From: Alicyclobacillus kakegawensis NBRC 103104
GTDB lineage: Bacteria; Bacillota; Bacilli; Alicyclobacillales; Alicyclobacillaceae
Reading direction: 5' to 3'
Assembly (NCBI RefSeq): GCF_001552655.1
Contig: NZ_BCRP01000012.1
Coordinates: 1 to 64,000 of the forward strand
Length of the DNA: 64,000 nt
Below the pieces are notes generated by a model. It did no database searches. It was not told where the DNA came from and saw nothing but the letters and a program-made list of their open reading frames with translations. This document shows positions 33,983 to 42,217 of this stretch, one piece after another. How positions within the stretch are numbered: position 1 is the stretch's first letter; each line of letters starts with the position of its first letter. The translations under genes were made by a program, and so were the position numbers.

Positions 33983-35683
33983 TTAACCGGAAGTGCCTGG
34001 GTTTTCCTGGGGATGGTAGTTCCCGTGGATAAAGTCGTACGTCTCATCGTAGACGTGGCGGATTGCCGGCGTTGAACTGTTCTCGCAGTCCAACAGTGTG
34101 GTTGTATTCTGGTACCAGGCGAGAAAGCTGTTTTGGTAGTGGTACTGGTAGGCTGCATTCAGGTAGTCGGCGTAGTTTTGCCGCGCCCAATCACCGAGGC
34201 TGTCGGTGCGGGTGATATCCCAATGCATTTCCATCTCAATCCCCAGTCCGTAGTGCTTGGCCAATTGCGCCGTGGATTCGAGACGCTGCACAGTGGCACC
34301 CGTGGTGAACGCGTAGTTGGGTTGCATCAAGGCGGTGTCGAACTGCATCCATTGCCAGTCGCGGAACCCGGTGGCTTCATTGTACGGGATCCAGTCGAAC
34401 GTGTAGGAACCTAGAGCGTGTACAAATCTCCCGGTATCGCGGATGAGCCTTTCATCATTGGGCGTCCATTGCAAATCAACGCTTTCATTTTGCCAATAAA
34501 ACCCGCTCAACTGCAGGTGTTTGTAGCCGGCGGACGCGAATTTTTGTTTCACATATGAGATATACCAGCGCACTGCAGCCTCCCGGTTGGCAAGCGACTG
34601 CGCCTGACCGACATGGTCTGGGTTAAAGTCGAGACCTTCTCCCCAGTTGCTGATGAGGCCCGGAAGGGGGATACCGATGACAACCTTGGCTTTCCAGTTT
34701 CTCTGGTGCAGGGCGGCGTCGGTCTGAGCGACGGCGGCGTCCAAAGCGCCCAGCTGCAGGTCAGGTTGAAACAGTTGGTCCGCAAAATATTTCCAGTCAG
34801 CCTGGGTGGCGCTGCCGGTGCCGTAGCTGCCGCCGCTGGGTCCCGTGTCAAAGGGTGTGAACAAAAAGCTGTCGAACATGCGTCCGCGGATCTCCTGTTT
34901 CTGGTTGAGGTAAGCAACGTATGGCAGCAATTCATTGGCATGCCAGACACCAAGCTCGGGGTCGCTCGCATAGTAGCCGCTGGGAATCAGGACTTCGGCC
35001 CGCCGTCCGGCAACCTGTTTGGATGCGGCTTTCGGATAACCAACGTCGTGCATCGGTGGCATGGGATTGGGGCGAGGGCGCTGGGCACCCGGTTGAACGC
35101 CGGGAAGGCCGAACGCTTCCGCTTCACTCAAAAAGACAAACACATCGTCATAGAACGTATAACGCACGTAACGGGCGGCGACGTTCAGGTGGTCAACCGT
35201 CAACGGCTCTGTGAAGATTCCCTTTTGGCTGATTGGAATTGACGGGCTCGCTGTCCCGACGCGGGACCAGTGCTTGCCGTCCGAGGAGACGGAAAATTGC
35301 ACCTGTCGCGGAAAGTAGATGCCAGACGCCGTATCCTGCAAGAACCAAGCGTCCAACTTGTGAAGGGTCCCCGTCTGTCCCAAATCGATTGTGACACTGT
35401 GTTGGTCCTGGCGCAGGTAACCCACCCATGGACCATCGCTGCTCCAAGAGGCGGGGCCTATCACGCCATCGGTCAATTTCGTTCCGTCGTCGGGAAAGTT
35501 GGCTGTTTCCGAGGCGTGGTAGACGTCGTCGACGACCGACGTGGAGACCTGGTACGGGCGGTGCAACGCGAGATCAACATCCTGCTGGGTTGGACTCGCC
35601 GCTGCCGGGGAAGCGAGCAGCGCGATTACGCTGGCTGTGGCAGAGCCGCACCCGACGAGTCTGTACCATTTTGTTGGCTTCAT
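33983..35683 (-). CDS. Secreted DUF4855 protein with discoidin-like domain
   Basis: The 566-aa product begins with a signal peptide (Lys/Trp/Arg, then a hydrophobic stretch ending ASPAAASP) and is therefore exported. An F5/8-type-C (discoidin) carbohydrate-binding-like domain spans about residues 35-175, followed by a DUF4855 domain (about 205-560, with the FDSFLFTPFD segment) that resembles a TIM-barrel glycoside-acting enzyme. The function of DUF4855 is not established; the layout suggests a glycan-binding or glycan-cleaving surface enzyme. ATG 35683 follows GGAGGTGGAGAGG and overlaps the phosphoesterase stop (ATGA), so the two are coupled. The longer frame to 35716 lacks support. Confidence 0.75.
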   Translation of the reverse strand: MKPTKWYRLVGCGSATASVIALLASPAAASPTQQDVDLALHRPYQVSTSVVDDVYHASETANFPDDGTKLTDGVIGPASWSSDGPWVGYLRQDQHSVTIDLGQTGTLHKLDAWFLQDTASGIYFPRQVQFSVSSDGKHWSRVGTASPSIPISQKGIFTEPLTVDHLNVAARYVRYTFYDDVFVFLSEAEAFGLPGVQPGAQRPRPNPMPPMHDVGYPKAASKQVAGRRAEVLIPSGYYASDPELGVWHANELLPYVAYLNQKQEIRGRMFDSFLFTPFDTGPSGGSYGTGSATQADWKYFADQLFQPDLQLGALDAAVAQTDAALHQRNWKAKVVIGIPLPGLISNWGEGLDFNPDHVGQAQSLANREAAVRWYISYVKQKFASAGYKHLQLSGFYWQNESVDLQWTPNDERLIRDTGRFVHALGSYTFDWIPYNEATGFRDWQWMQFDTALMQPNYAFTTGATVQRLESTAQLAKHYGLGIEMEMHWDITRTDSLGDWARQNYADYLNAAYQYHYQNSFLAWYQNTTTLLDCENSSTPAIRHVYDETYDFIHGNYHPQENPGTSG

Positions 35684-36540
35684 TCCTCTCCACCTCCAGA
35701 ATGAGGTGATGAACACGTTAGGGTTGGCAAGGAAAACACAAATTCATAGTCGCTGTTCCACCGTTTTTGACGGCAGTCGCGCAGCCGGAGAACAATACGG
35801 TCCTCGTACACCTGTACGAAGCGAAACTGCGGGTGTTCCCCGTGCGGGCAGCCTCCGCCGACAAACCAGGTTCCATCCTGATGCACCAGCTGGTCGACGC
35901 GGTCCATGCGGCAGTGTGTGTGGCCGCTGAACACCAGTGTTTGGGGCCGAGACTTGAGGATGGTGAGCAGGGCATCCGATTGCGGCAGGGTATTTTCGGA
36001 TTGGGCCACGGTATGGTTGAGCGGTTGATGCATGAAGAGGAATACCGGTCCGGCTGGAATCCGGTCCAGCTCTTGCTGCAGCCAGGCGAGTTGCGCGTCG
36101 GACAGCCAGCCGGCGTCTTTTAAGTCGGGCGCGTACGCTTCGCAGGACAGGAATAGGAACGCGTATCCGTTGCGCTCCACGGCGTAATAGATGCTCGGCA
36201 ACCCAGTGTACTCCAGGAAACGCTGTTGTGCCCCTTGCAGGCTGAACGGAGCCGGGGCATAGTCGTCCGGTTCATAGTAACCGTAATATTCATGGTTTCC
36301 CATTGTGGAATACACCGGACACGACAGTGCCCTGTGAATCGATGCAAATGCCAGATCATAATCTCTGCGTTTTCCGTTGGTCAGGTCGCCGTTAAGCACG
36401 ATAAAGTCGGGACGCTGTGCCATAGCGTCTTCAAGGCAGTCGACTACCTGGGGGACCCATTCCACCGGCACGAGCGTCTCTTTCCACGCCATGAAGTGCA
36501 GGTCCGACAGCACAGCGAACGAAACTCCGGGGCCATCCAT
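35680..36540 (-). CDS. Calcineurin-like metallophosphoesterase
   Basis: The 286-aa protein has the complete metallophosphoesterase motif set: LSDLHF (D-x-H), NGDLTNG (GD), GNHEYYG (GNHE), HQPLNH and GHTHCRMD. It hydrolyses phosphomono- or diesters in the cytosol (no signal peptide), of the Icc/CpdA or phosphodiesterase-like type. I chose the ATG at 36540, six nt after GAGGTG, over two earlier ATGs. It is translationally coupled to the exported DUF4855 protein and divergent from nanE, which points to a glycan- or teichoic-acid-linked substrate (inference). Confidence 0.85.
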   Translation of the reverse strand: MDGPGVSFAVLSDLHFMAWKETLVPVEWVPQVVDCLEDAMAQRPDFIVLNGDLTNGKRRDYDLAFASIHRALSCPVYSTMGNHEYYGYYEPDDYAPAPFSLQGAQQRFLEYTGLPSIYYAVERNGYAFLFLSCEAYAPDLKDAGWLSDAQLAWLQQELDRIPAGPVFLFMHQPLNHTVAQSENTLPQSDALLTILKSRPQTLVFSGHTHCRMDRVDQLVHQDGTWFVGGGCPHGEHPQFRFVQVYEDRIVLRLRDCRQKRWNSDYEFVFSLPTLTCSSPHSGGGEE

Positions 36541-36622
36541 ACGCATCACCTCATTTGCTTTGATGGTATGTCTGTTTGTCATGAAAAATCAATCCGTCAA
36601 ATAAAAATATTTAGGAGGATAT

Positions 36623-36639
36623 TTCTCTTTTGCAGAGAA
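36623..36639. promoter_or_regulatory. Inverted repeat upstream of nanE
   Basis: TTCTCT and AGAGAA form perfect 6-bp arms around 5 nt within the AT-rich divergent region between the phosphoesterase gene and nanE. With an extra base on one side, the arms extend to TATT and AATA. It may be an operator for the RpiR-type regulator or an mRNA hairpin in the nanE leader. Confidence 0.3.
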
Positions 36640-36693
36640 TAGCTAGGTACGGGAAGCGGCAAAGAACAGCCAATCCGCACTGGGTGGGAAGAG

Positions 36694-37422
36694 ATGACAC
36701 AAGAATCTATATTGCAGAATATTCGCGGAGGTCTTATCGTTTCGTGTCAGGCACTGGAGAGTGAGCCCCTATACGGGGCGGACATTATGGCACGGATGGC
36801 GGTTGCGGCCGAGCGCGGCGGGGCAGTTGGGATTCGCGCCAATGGCAGTACCGACATTCGACAGATTAAATCGGCGACCCATCTGCCTGTGATAGGTCTT
36901 TGTAAGCGAACGGTTCACGGCAGCGACGTGTACATCACTCCGACGATTGATGATGTGGAAGAGGTGTTGGGGGCTGGTGCGGACATGGTCGCGGTTGACG
37001 CAACCCTGCGTCCGCGCCCCGGAGGCCAACTCGGAGCCGATTTTGTCCTGAAGGTGAAGCAGCAGTATCCAGAGATTCTTTTGGTGGCAGACATCTCCAC
37101 TTACCAGGAGGGGGTGCTGGCAGCCCAGGCTGGAGCCGATGTTGTCGCCACTACACTTTCCGGGTACACCCCGTATTCCGCAGAACGCGATGGACCGGAT
37201 TTTTCGTTGATTGTTTCGTTAAGCCGGTCCCTGAACGTGCCAGTGGTTGCGGAGGGACACATTCGAACTCCGCGCCAAGCGGCCGAGTGCCTGCGTCTCG
37301 GAGCCTGGGCCGTGGTGGTCGGCTCGGCCATCACGCGGCCACAGGAGATCACCCAGTCGTTTGTCCAGTCCCTGCATGAGTGTCTGCAAGAACAGGCCGC
37401 AAAGGGTGAGCAGCGTGCATGA
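36694..37422 (+). CDS. nanE: N-acetylmannosamine-6-phosphate 2-epimerase
   Basis: The 242-aa TIM-barrel protein matches NanE throughout: SCQALESEPLYG at residues 13-24, the catalytic Lys in IGLCKR, VAVDATLRPRP, ADISTYQEG and VVAEGHIRTP. It converts ManNAc-6-phosphate to GlcNAc-6-phosphate. It overlaps the ROK kinase gene by 8 nt; that kinase could supply its substrate. No sialate lyase (NanA), GlcNAc-6-P deacetylase (NagA) or deaminase (NagB) is in the window. ManNAc is therefore more likely to come from a glycan or wall polymer than from sialic acid, unless those genes lie elsewhere. Confidence 0.9.
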   Translation: MTQESILQNIRGGLIVSCQALESEPLYGADIMARMAVAAERGGAVGIRANGSTDIRQIKSATHLPVIGLCKRTVHGSDVYITPTIDDVEEVLGAGADMVAVDATLRPRPGGQLGADFVLKVKQQYPEILLVADISTYQEGVLAAQAGADVVATTLSGYTPYSAERDGPDFSLIVSLSRSLNVPVVAEGHIRTPRQAAECLRLGAWAVVVGSAITRPQEITQSFVQSLHECLQEQAAKGEQRA

Positions 37423-38401
37423 ATGTGCTGTCGGCGTGGATATCGGTGCCACAAAGATTGCAGCAGGGCTAGTGGACGGAAGCGGCCGAGTGCTCGCATC
37501 GCAGACAGTGCCGACTCCAGAGGCGGGGGGTGAGGAGGCGTTTCATGCGGTGGTGCAGGTGGTAGGGCAAATCAAGCAACACGCTCAACGACACGACCTG
37601 TGCATCCGTGGCGTCGGTGTGGGAACGGCCGGTCAAGTGGATAGCAAAAAGGGCGCCGTGCGTTCGGCCACAATCAATCTGCCCGAGTGGGGTGGAATTC
37701 CCCTTGCCGAGCGGATTCGTGCGGAAGTGGAACTGCCTGTGCGCATAGACAATGATGGGAATGTCGCCTTATTGGCAGAGGTGTGGGCCGGAGCCGCCCA
37801 GGGTCATGAGCATGCCTTGGGTCTCACCCTTGGCACCGGGATTGGTGGCGGGGTGGTAACCGGTGGCCGTATCCTGCACGGGACCTGGGGAGGGGCGGCT
37901 GAGCTCGGACACGTCTGCGTCAATCTCGGCGGGCCGCGGTGCACGTGCGGATCGAACGGGTGTATGGAGGTCTATGCCTCTGGCCGCGGCATGGTGGAGC
38001 GGCTGCAGGAACGACTCATGGCACGGCCCGGGGACGCCTCGGCTGCAGCGCGGGCGTATGTGTCTAAGCACGGCCTCGATCGTGTGACGGCGGCCCTGGT
38101 CTTTGCGTGGGCCAGAGCAGGCGACAAATTGGCCTGTGAGACGCTGGACGAGGCGAATGCGGCGCTGGCGTACGGTGTGACCAGCCTGATTCACGTGTTC
38201 AATCCGACGGTCGTGGTTGTGGGTGGGGGGGTGGTGGCGGCAAATCCGTCTATTGTACCCGAACTCGCGGAGCGTGTACACGGGCTTGGTATGCCGTCTT
38301 TGGTGCAGGCCGTTTCCATTACGGCGGCTCGGTTTGGGGCTTGGTCCGGTGTCATCGGCGCCGCAGCCCTGATTCTGCAAGACGAGGCCGTATATGGCTA
38401 G
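37415..38401 (+). CDS. ROK-family sugar kinase (probable N-acetylmannosamine kinase)
   Basis: The 328-aa protein has the ROK ATP motif GVDIGATKIAAG near the N-terminus, the IDNDGNVALLAE sugar site (about residue 110), and the zinc-binding cysteine motif CTCGSNGCMEVYASG (about 181). ROK kinases phosphorylate glucose or N-acetylhexosamines. Overlap with nanE strongly suggests ManNAc as substrate. The start is GTG 37415 after AAAGGGTGAG; the open frame reaches far back inside nanE but is a shadow there. It precedes the first Gfo/Idh dehydrogenase by 26 bp. Confidence 0.85.
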   Translation: MHECAVGVDIGATKIAAGLVDGSGRVLASQTVPTPEAGGEEAFHAVVQVVGQIKQHAQRHDLCIRGVGVGTAGQVDSKKGAVRSATINLPEWGGIPLAERIRAEVELPVRIDNDGNVALLAEVWAGAAQGHEHALGLTLGTGIGGGVVTGGRILHGTWGGAAELGHVCVNLGGPRCTCGSNGCMEVYASGRGMVERLQERLMARPGDASAAARAYVSKHGLDRVTAALVFAWARAGDKLACETLDEANAALAYGVTSLIHVFNPTVVVVGGGVVAANPSIVPELAERVHGLGMPSLVQAVSITAARFGAWSGVIGAAALILQDEAVYG

Positions 38402-38427
38402 GAACAGCACTGAAAGGGGAGATTTTG

Positions 38428-39525
38428 GTGGGCAAGCTGCGAGTTGCCGTGATTGGAGCAGGGACTATTGCCAAGGTCGCGCACCTGCCCAACTATCGGA
38501 GCCATCCGGATGTGGAACTGGCGGCTGTGGCCGACCTGGATGCGGACAGGGCACGCCATCTGGCCGAAGAATTTGGTGTGAAAGCTGTCTATACCGATGT
38601 GCAGACCATGTTGGAAGCAGAACAGTTGGATGCGGTGAGCATTTGTACGCCGAATCGTACACACGCAGCGCTGGTGCGAACAGCGCTTGCGCATGGCGTG
38701 GATGTGCTGGTGGAAAAGCCACTGTGCACGGACGTGGGCGATGCACGACGCTTGGTCGAGGCGGCTCAGCGTGGTGGACGCATCTGTATGGTGGGTATGA
38801 CGCACCGTTTCCGCAGCGATGTGCAGGCCATAAAGCGGTTCATCGACGCAGGTGACTTGGGCCGGTTGTACTATGTGCGGGCACACATCTTGCGGCAGCG
38901 GGGCACGCCGGCCGGGTGGTTTACGGATAAGTCCAAATCCGGCGGCGGTTGTTTGATGGATATTGGTGTGCACGCTCTCGATTTGGCATGGTGGCTGGTT
39001 GGCATGCCCGATTTGCTCAGCGCCTCGGGGCAACTGGTGGCGGGAATCGGCCGCTACCAAACGCTGACGGCGTCGCGCTGGCAATCTTCCGACCCCGACA
39101 ACCGGGATAATCAGGTGTTTGACGTCGAGGATTTTGCCACGGCGTACCTGCGTTTCGCAGGGGGTCTCGTGTTGCAGCTTGAGGTCAGTTGGGCGGTCAA
39201 CGGCCCGCAGGATGATGCGCTGAAGGTGGATGTGTTCGGCGAGGCCGGCGGCATCACGCTGGATCCGCCCGTGTTTTACACAGAACACAATCGGGTGCTG
39301 ACGGAATCAAAACTGTCGGTCGAGAGCAATCACTTTTATCAGGACGAAATCTATCACTTTGTTGAGTGCATTCAGCAGCGCAGGCAACCGCTGTGCACGT
39401 TCGACCAGGGGGCCAAGGTCGTCCAGATGCTGCTGGCCATTGCACAGTCGGCCGCGACCGGCCGCGAAGTCCGCCTGGGTTCTCCAGCGTCGCAGGCGTC
39501 ATCTGAAAACGGTGGGGGGAAATGA
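38428..39525 (+). CDS. Gfo/Idh/MocA-family oxidoreductase (first of three)
   Basis: The 365-aa protein starts with a Rossmann motif (VAVIGAGTIAKVAHLP), has the catalytic EKP motif (VLVEKPLC, about residue 96) and the DIGVHALDL motif (Asp-x-Gly-x-His-x2-Asp, about 177) of active family members. These enzymes oxidise or reduce a sugar hydroxyl/keto group, often at C3, with NAD(P). GTG 38428 follows AAAGGGGAG. It is followed one nt later by a TIM-barrel gene, so the two probably act in sequence. Confidence 0.87.
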   Translation: MGKLRVAVIGAGTIAKVAHLPNYRSHPDVELAAVADLDADRARHLAEEFGVKAVYTDVQTMLEAEQLDAVSICTPNRTHAALVRTALAHGVDVLVEKPLCTDVGDARRLVEAAQRGGRICMVGMTHRFRSDVQAIKRFIDAGDLGRLYYVRAHILRQRGTPAGWFTDKSKSGGGCLMDIGVHALDLAWWLVGMPDLLSASGQLVAGIGRYQTLTASRWQSSDPDNRDNQVFDVEDFATAYLRFAGGLVLQLEVSWAVNGPQDDALKVDVFGEAGGITLDPPVFYTEHNRVLTESKLSVESNHFYQDEIYHFVECIQQRRQPLCTFDQGAKVVQMLLAIAQSAATGREVRLGSPASQASSENGGGK

Positions 39526-39526
39526 C

Positions 39527-40369
39527 GTGAAGCTGTGTGTGAGCATGTGGAGCATGCACCGAAAGTTTTACGACCAGGGTTGGCATGTGATGGACTTCTT
39601 GCGCTTCTGTGCGCAGCAGGGCATTCACTGTGTGGAATTGTTGGACGTGTTTTGGCGCGACATAAACCAGGAGTTGCCTGCCGTTATACAATTTCTGGAT
39701 GACCATCAGATGCAGGTCGGCGCCTACGCGGTGAGCAATGACTTTGTGCAAACCGAGGCATCGTTGCGGGAGCAGGCGCTGATATCCGTTCTCGACGGGT
39801 TGGCGATTGCGGAGGCGCTGAGGACCCAGGTGGTGCGCGTGTTTGCGGGCGACGCGAAGCCCGAGTCCGATTTTGCAGCTGGGTTCCAGTACATCGTGGA
39901 AGGACTGCGGGAAGCCGCCGCAGCGGCCGAACAAATGGGGCTGACCCTGGCCCTCGAAAACCACGGCCAGCTGGCTGGTCGTGGGGAACAAGTACAGAAG
40001 ATTCTGGATGAAGTGGGCAGCACGGCTCTGGGGGCTGCCTTTGACACCGGGAACTTCATCCTCGTCGGGCAGTCGTCGCTCGCGGCCCTCGAAACGCTGC
40101 TACCGAGGATAGTCCATGTGCATGCGAAGGACTTTCAGAGGACCGTTGGAGAGGACGGGTATCTGGCCAGCGACGGCACTCGCTACAAGTCGGTTATCTG
40201 TGGCCGCGGAGTGATCCCTTTGGAGGGTATTCTCAAGCGCCTCCAGGAGGCCGCGTACAACGGGTGCATCTCGCTGGAATACGAAGGTGGTGGCGACGAA
40301 GCGCGGGGCGTGGTGGAAAGTGTGCAGGCGCTGGCGCGCTGGATGAATATAACCAGCGCGAAAGGATAA
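39527..40369 (+). CDS. TIM-barrel sugar isomerase/lyase-like protein
   Basis: The 280-aa protein belongs to the sugar phosphate isomerase/epimerase fold; expected metal ligands appear in LALENHG (Glu), AAFDTGNF (Asp), VHAKDF (His) and ISLEYEG (Glu). In 3-keto-glycoside pathways, proteins of this fold eliminate or hydrolyse the glycosidic bond of a substrate first oxidised by a Gfo/Idh enzyme; elsewhere they are epimerases. GTG 39527 begins immediately after the stop of the Gfo/Idh gene with GGTGGGGGG upstream, so coupled expression is expected. The precise reaction is unknown. Confidence 0.83.
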   Translation: MKLCVSMWSMHRKFYDQGWHVMDFLRFCAQQGIHCVELLDVFWRDINQELPAVIQFLDDHQMQVGAYAVSNDFVQTEASLREQALISVLDGLAIAEALRTQVVRVFAGDAKPESDFAAGFQYIVEGLREAAAAAEQMGLTLALENHGQLAGRGEQVQKILDEVGSTALGAAFDTGNFILVGQSSLAALETLLPRIVHVHAKDFQRTVGEDGYLASDGTRYKSVICGRGVIPLEGILKRLQEAAYNGCISLEYEGGGDEARGVVESVQALARWMNITSAKG

Positions 40370-40382
40370 AGGGGGGTCTGAT

Positions 40383-42167
40383 ATGAAAGCAGGAAAATGG
40401 GTGGGGTTGCAGGCACTCACTGTGCTGACAGCGGCTGGGCTGGTTGCCGGCTGCAGCGGAGGCAATACGGGGCAGAACGAGACGAACACGCCCGTCCAGA
40501 CTTCGCAACAGGGCACCTCGGATACGTTTTCCCTGTACTGGAACGACGGCAGCAGCGGTTTTGATCCAGCACTCTGGACGTTCCAGATGTTCCTGGATTC
40601 GGCCGGGGTTTTTGAGGGACTTGTGCACGGAGGTCCGAATGGCAAGTATGAGTTGGGGGTAGCCGACAAGATCGAACACAACAGCGATTACACCCTCTGG
40701 ACGTTTCATCTGCGCCAGGATGCTAAGTTTTCAAACGGCGATCCGGTGACGGCACAGGACTTCGTTTACTCCATCCAGCGTGCAGTCAGCCTGCAAACCT
40801 CCCAGGAGACCAAGCATGGCCCGGTGCCTATCACTGACGTGCCGATTGCCAACATCGTCGAGTGCCGGACTGGCCAGAAGCCGATGAGCGCGTTGGGAGT
40901 CAAGGCTCTGGACGATCACACCCTGCAGGTGAAGCTCAGTCATAAAGACGAGCACCTGTTGCGTGACATGACGCTGAACACGTCCGCTTGGATTGTCCCC
41001 GTGGATAAAAAGGTTGTCGAGAATATGAAGCCCGATGACTGGTCAGATCCGAGCAAGGTGGTGGGAAACGGGCCGTACAAGTTGGCTTCGTTCAAAAATA
41101 AGACCTCGGCGACATTGGTGCCCAACCCCTATTACTGGGGCAAGGTGAGTCTCAAGAAGATCACCGTGCAATTCTCATCGAACATTAACCAACTGCTCGC
41201 TTTCAAAAATGGAACCCTGGATTGCGCCCTCCTGAGCCCGCAGGACGTGGCAGCGGTCAATGCCGACCCGACGCTGAAGAAACAGCTGCATTATTGGAAT
41301 ACACAAGCCCAATACACTCTGGAAGTCATGCCTTCGAAGAACAATGCATTGCAAAACGAGGATGTGCGAAAGGCGTTTGAAATGGCCATCGACAAGGAGG
41401 CGATATGCAAGAGCGTTCTCAAAGGCACCGCCATTCCTGCCTACGATCCGTTCCTTATGCAATGGCAAGAGTCTTGGGTGAAAGACACCGGCATTTCGTA
41501 CAACCCAGAAAAGGCGAAGCAATTGCTCGCCAAGGCAGGGTATCCCAACGGCAAGGGCTTTCCCACCGTCGTGCTGTTGGTCGGGTCGACCACCGACAAC
41601 GTGGCGGAGGCCATTCAACAGATGTGGCAACAGACGCTCGGGGTCAAGGTGGTTTTCAAGGGCGAAGAATGGGGTCAGTACCTGACCGACATGAAAAAGC
41701 AACTGCCTGCCAATGAGGTAGGATGGGTGAACAATTCCCAGCAGGGCTCTTATCCGGAATTGAAACTTCCGCAAAACTTGGGTGATTGGTTGTACAGCAA
41801 CGGTGGATTGCACAGTCAGTTCCTGCCTCCCGACGTCTATCAACGCTGGTATCAGATTGACAGCAACACGAGCCTGGATCCGACAAAGAAAGAGTCGGAA
41901 GAGGTTGGTATATACGAAAAATACCTGCCGAAGGAATACATTGATTACGTGAAAACAGGCGTCAAAGCGTACCAGACGCAAGACGAGAACCTCTTGAAAA
42001 AGTTCTATGTAACACGTGAGCAGCGGGCCTACGACATCCCGGTATACACGCCGAAAAATCCGGTTTTGCTGCGTTCTAACTTCACCGGGTACGCGCCTAA
42101 CTACTTTATCTTGACTAATCCCCCGTACTGGTTCAACGACATTCATGCGACAAGCGGGTCCAAGTAA
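40383..42167 (+). CDS. Opp/Dpp-type ABC transporter solute-binding lipoprotein
   Basis: The 594-aa product has a lipoprotein signal peptide ending in LVAGC at about residue 24, then a full family-5 solute-binding fold (FDPALWTFQMF near 58, WTFHLRQDAKFSNGDPVTA, VKLSHKDE). It is anchored outside the membrane and delivers substrate to the permeases encoded next. Family 5 proteins bind oligopeptides, but some bind oligosaccharides; the sugar-enzyme neighbours argue for a glycan fragment. ATG 40383 follows AAAGGGGGG. A strong hairpin lies between it and the permease gene. Confidence 0.87.
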   Translation: MKAGKWVGLQALTVLTAAGLVAGCSGGNTGQNETNTPVQTSQQGTSDTFSLYWNDGSSGFDPALWTFQMFLDSAGVFEGLVHGGPNGKYELGVADKIEHNSDYTLWTFHLRQDAKFSNGDPVTAQDFVYSIQRAVSLQTSQETKHGPVPITDVPIANIVECRTGQKPMSALGVKALDDHTLQVKLSHKDEHLLRDMTLNTSAWIVPVDKKVVENMKPDDWSDPSKVVGNGPYKLASFKNKTSATLVPNPYYWGKVSLKKITVQFSSNINQLLAFKNGTLDCALLSPQDVAAVNADPTLKKQLHYWNTQAQYTLEVMPSKNNALQNEDVRKAFEMAIDKEAICKSVLKGTAIPAYDPFLMQWQESWVKDTGISYNPEKAKQLLAKAGYPNGKGFPTVVLLVGSTTDNVAEAIQQMWQQTLGVKVVFKGEEWGQYLTDMKKQLPANEVGWVNNSQQGSYPELKLPQNLGDWLYSNGGLHSQFLPPDVYQRWYQIDSNTSLDPTKKESEEVGIYEKYLPKEYIDYVKTGVKAYQTQDENLLKKFYVTREQRAYDIPVYTPKNPVLLRSNFTGYAPNYFILTNPPYWFNDIHATSGSK

Positions 42168-42182
42168 AAGGTTCACTTGCAG

Positions 42183-42204
42183 CCCAGGGGGGTTGCCCCC
42201 TGGG
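42183..42204 (+). other. Intergenic stem-loop after the binding-protein gene
   Basis: CCCAGGGGG pairs perfectly with CCCCCTGGG around GTTG, 15 nt after the binding-protein stop and about 14 nt before the permease start, close to its ribosome site. Such hairpins often stabilise the upstream message and reduce permease expression, giving excess binding protein. Confidence 0.65.
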
Positions 42205-42217
42205 TGATGAGAGGTGG

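Noticed and set aside
36630-36770. TTG-started frame of about 45 codons after an AGGAGG in the nanE leader
   Set aside because: Spacing from AGGAGG to the TTG is long and the frame overlaps nanE; more likely the AT-rich leader contains a chance ribosome-site sequence.
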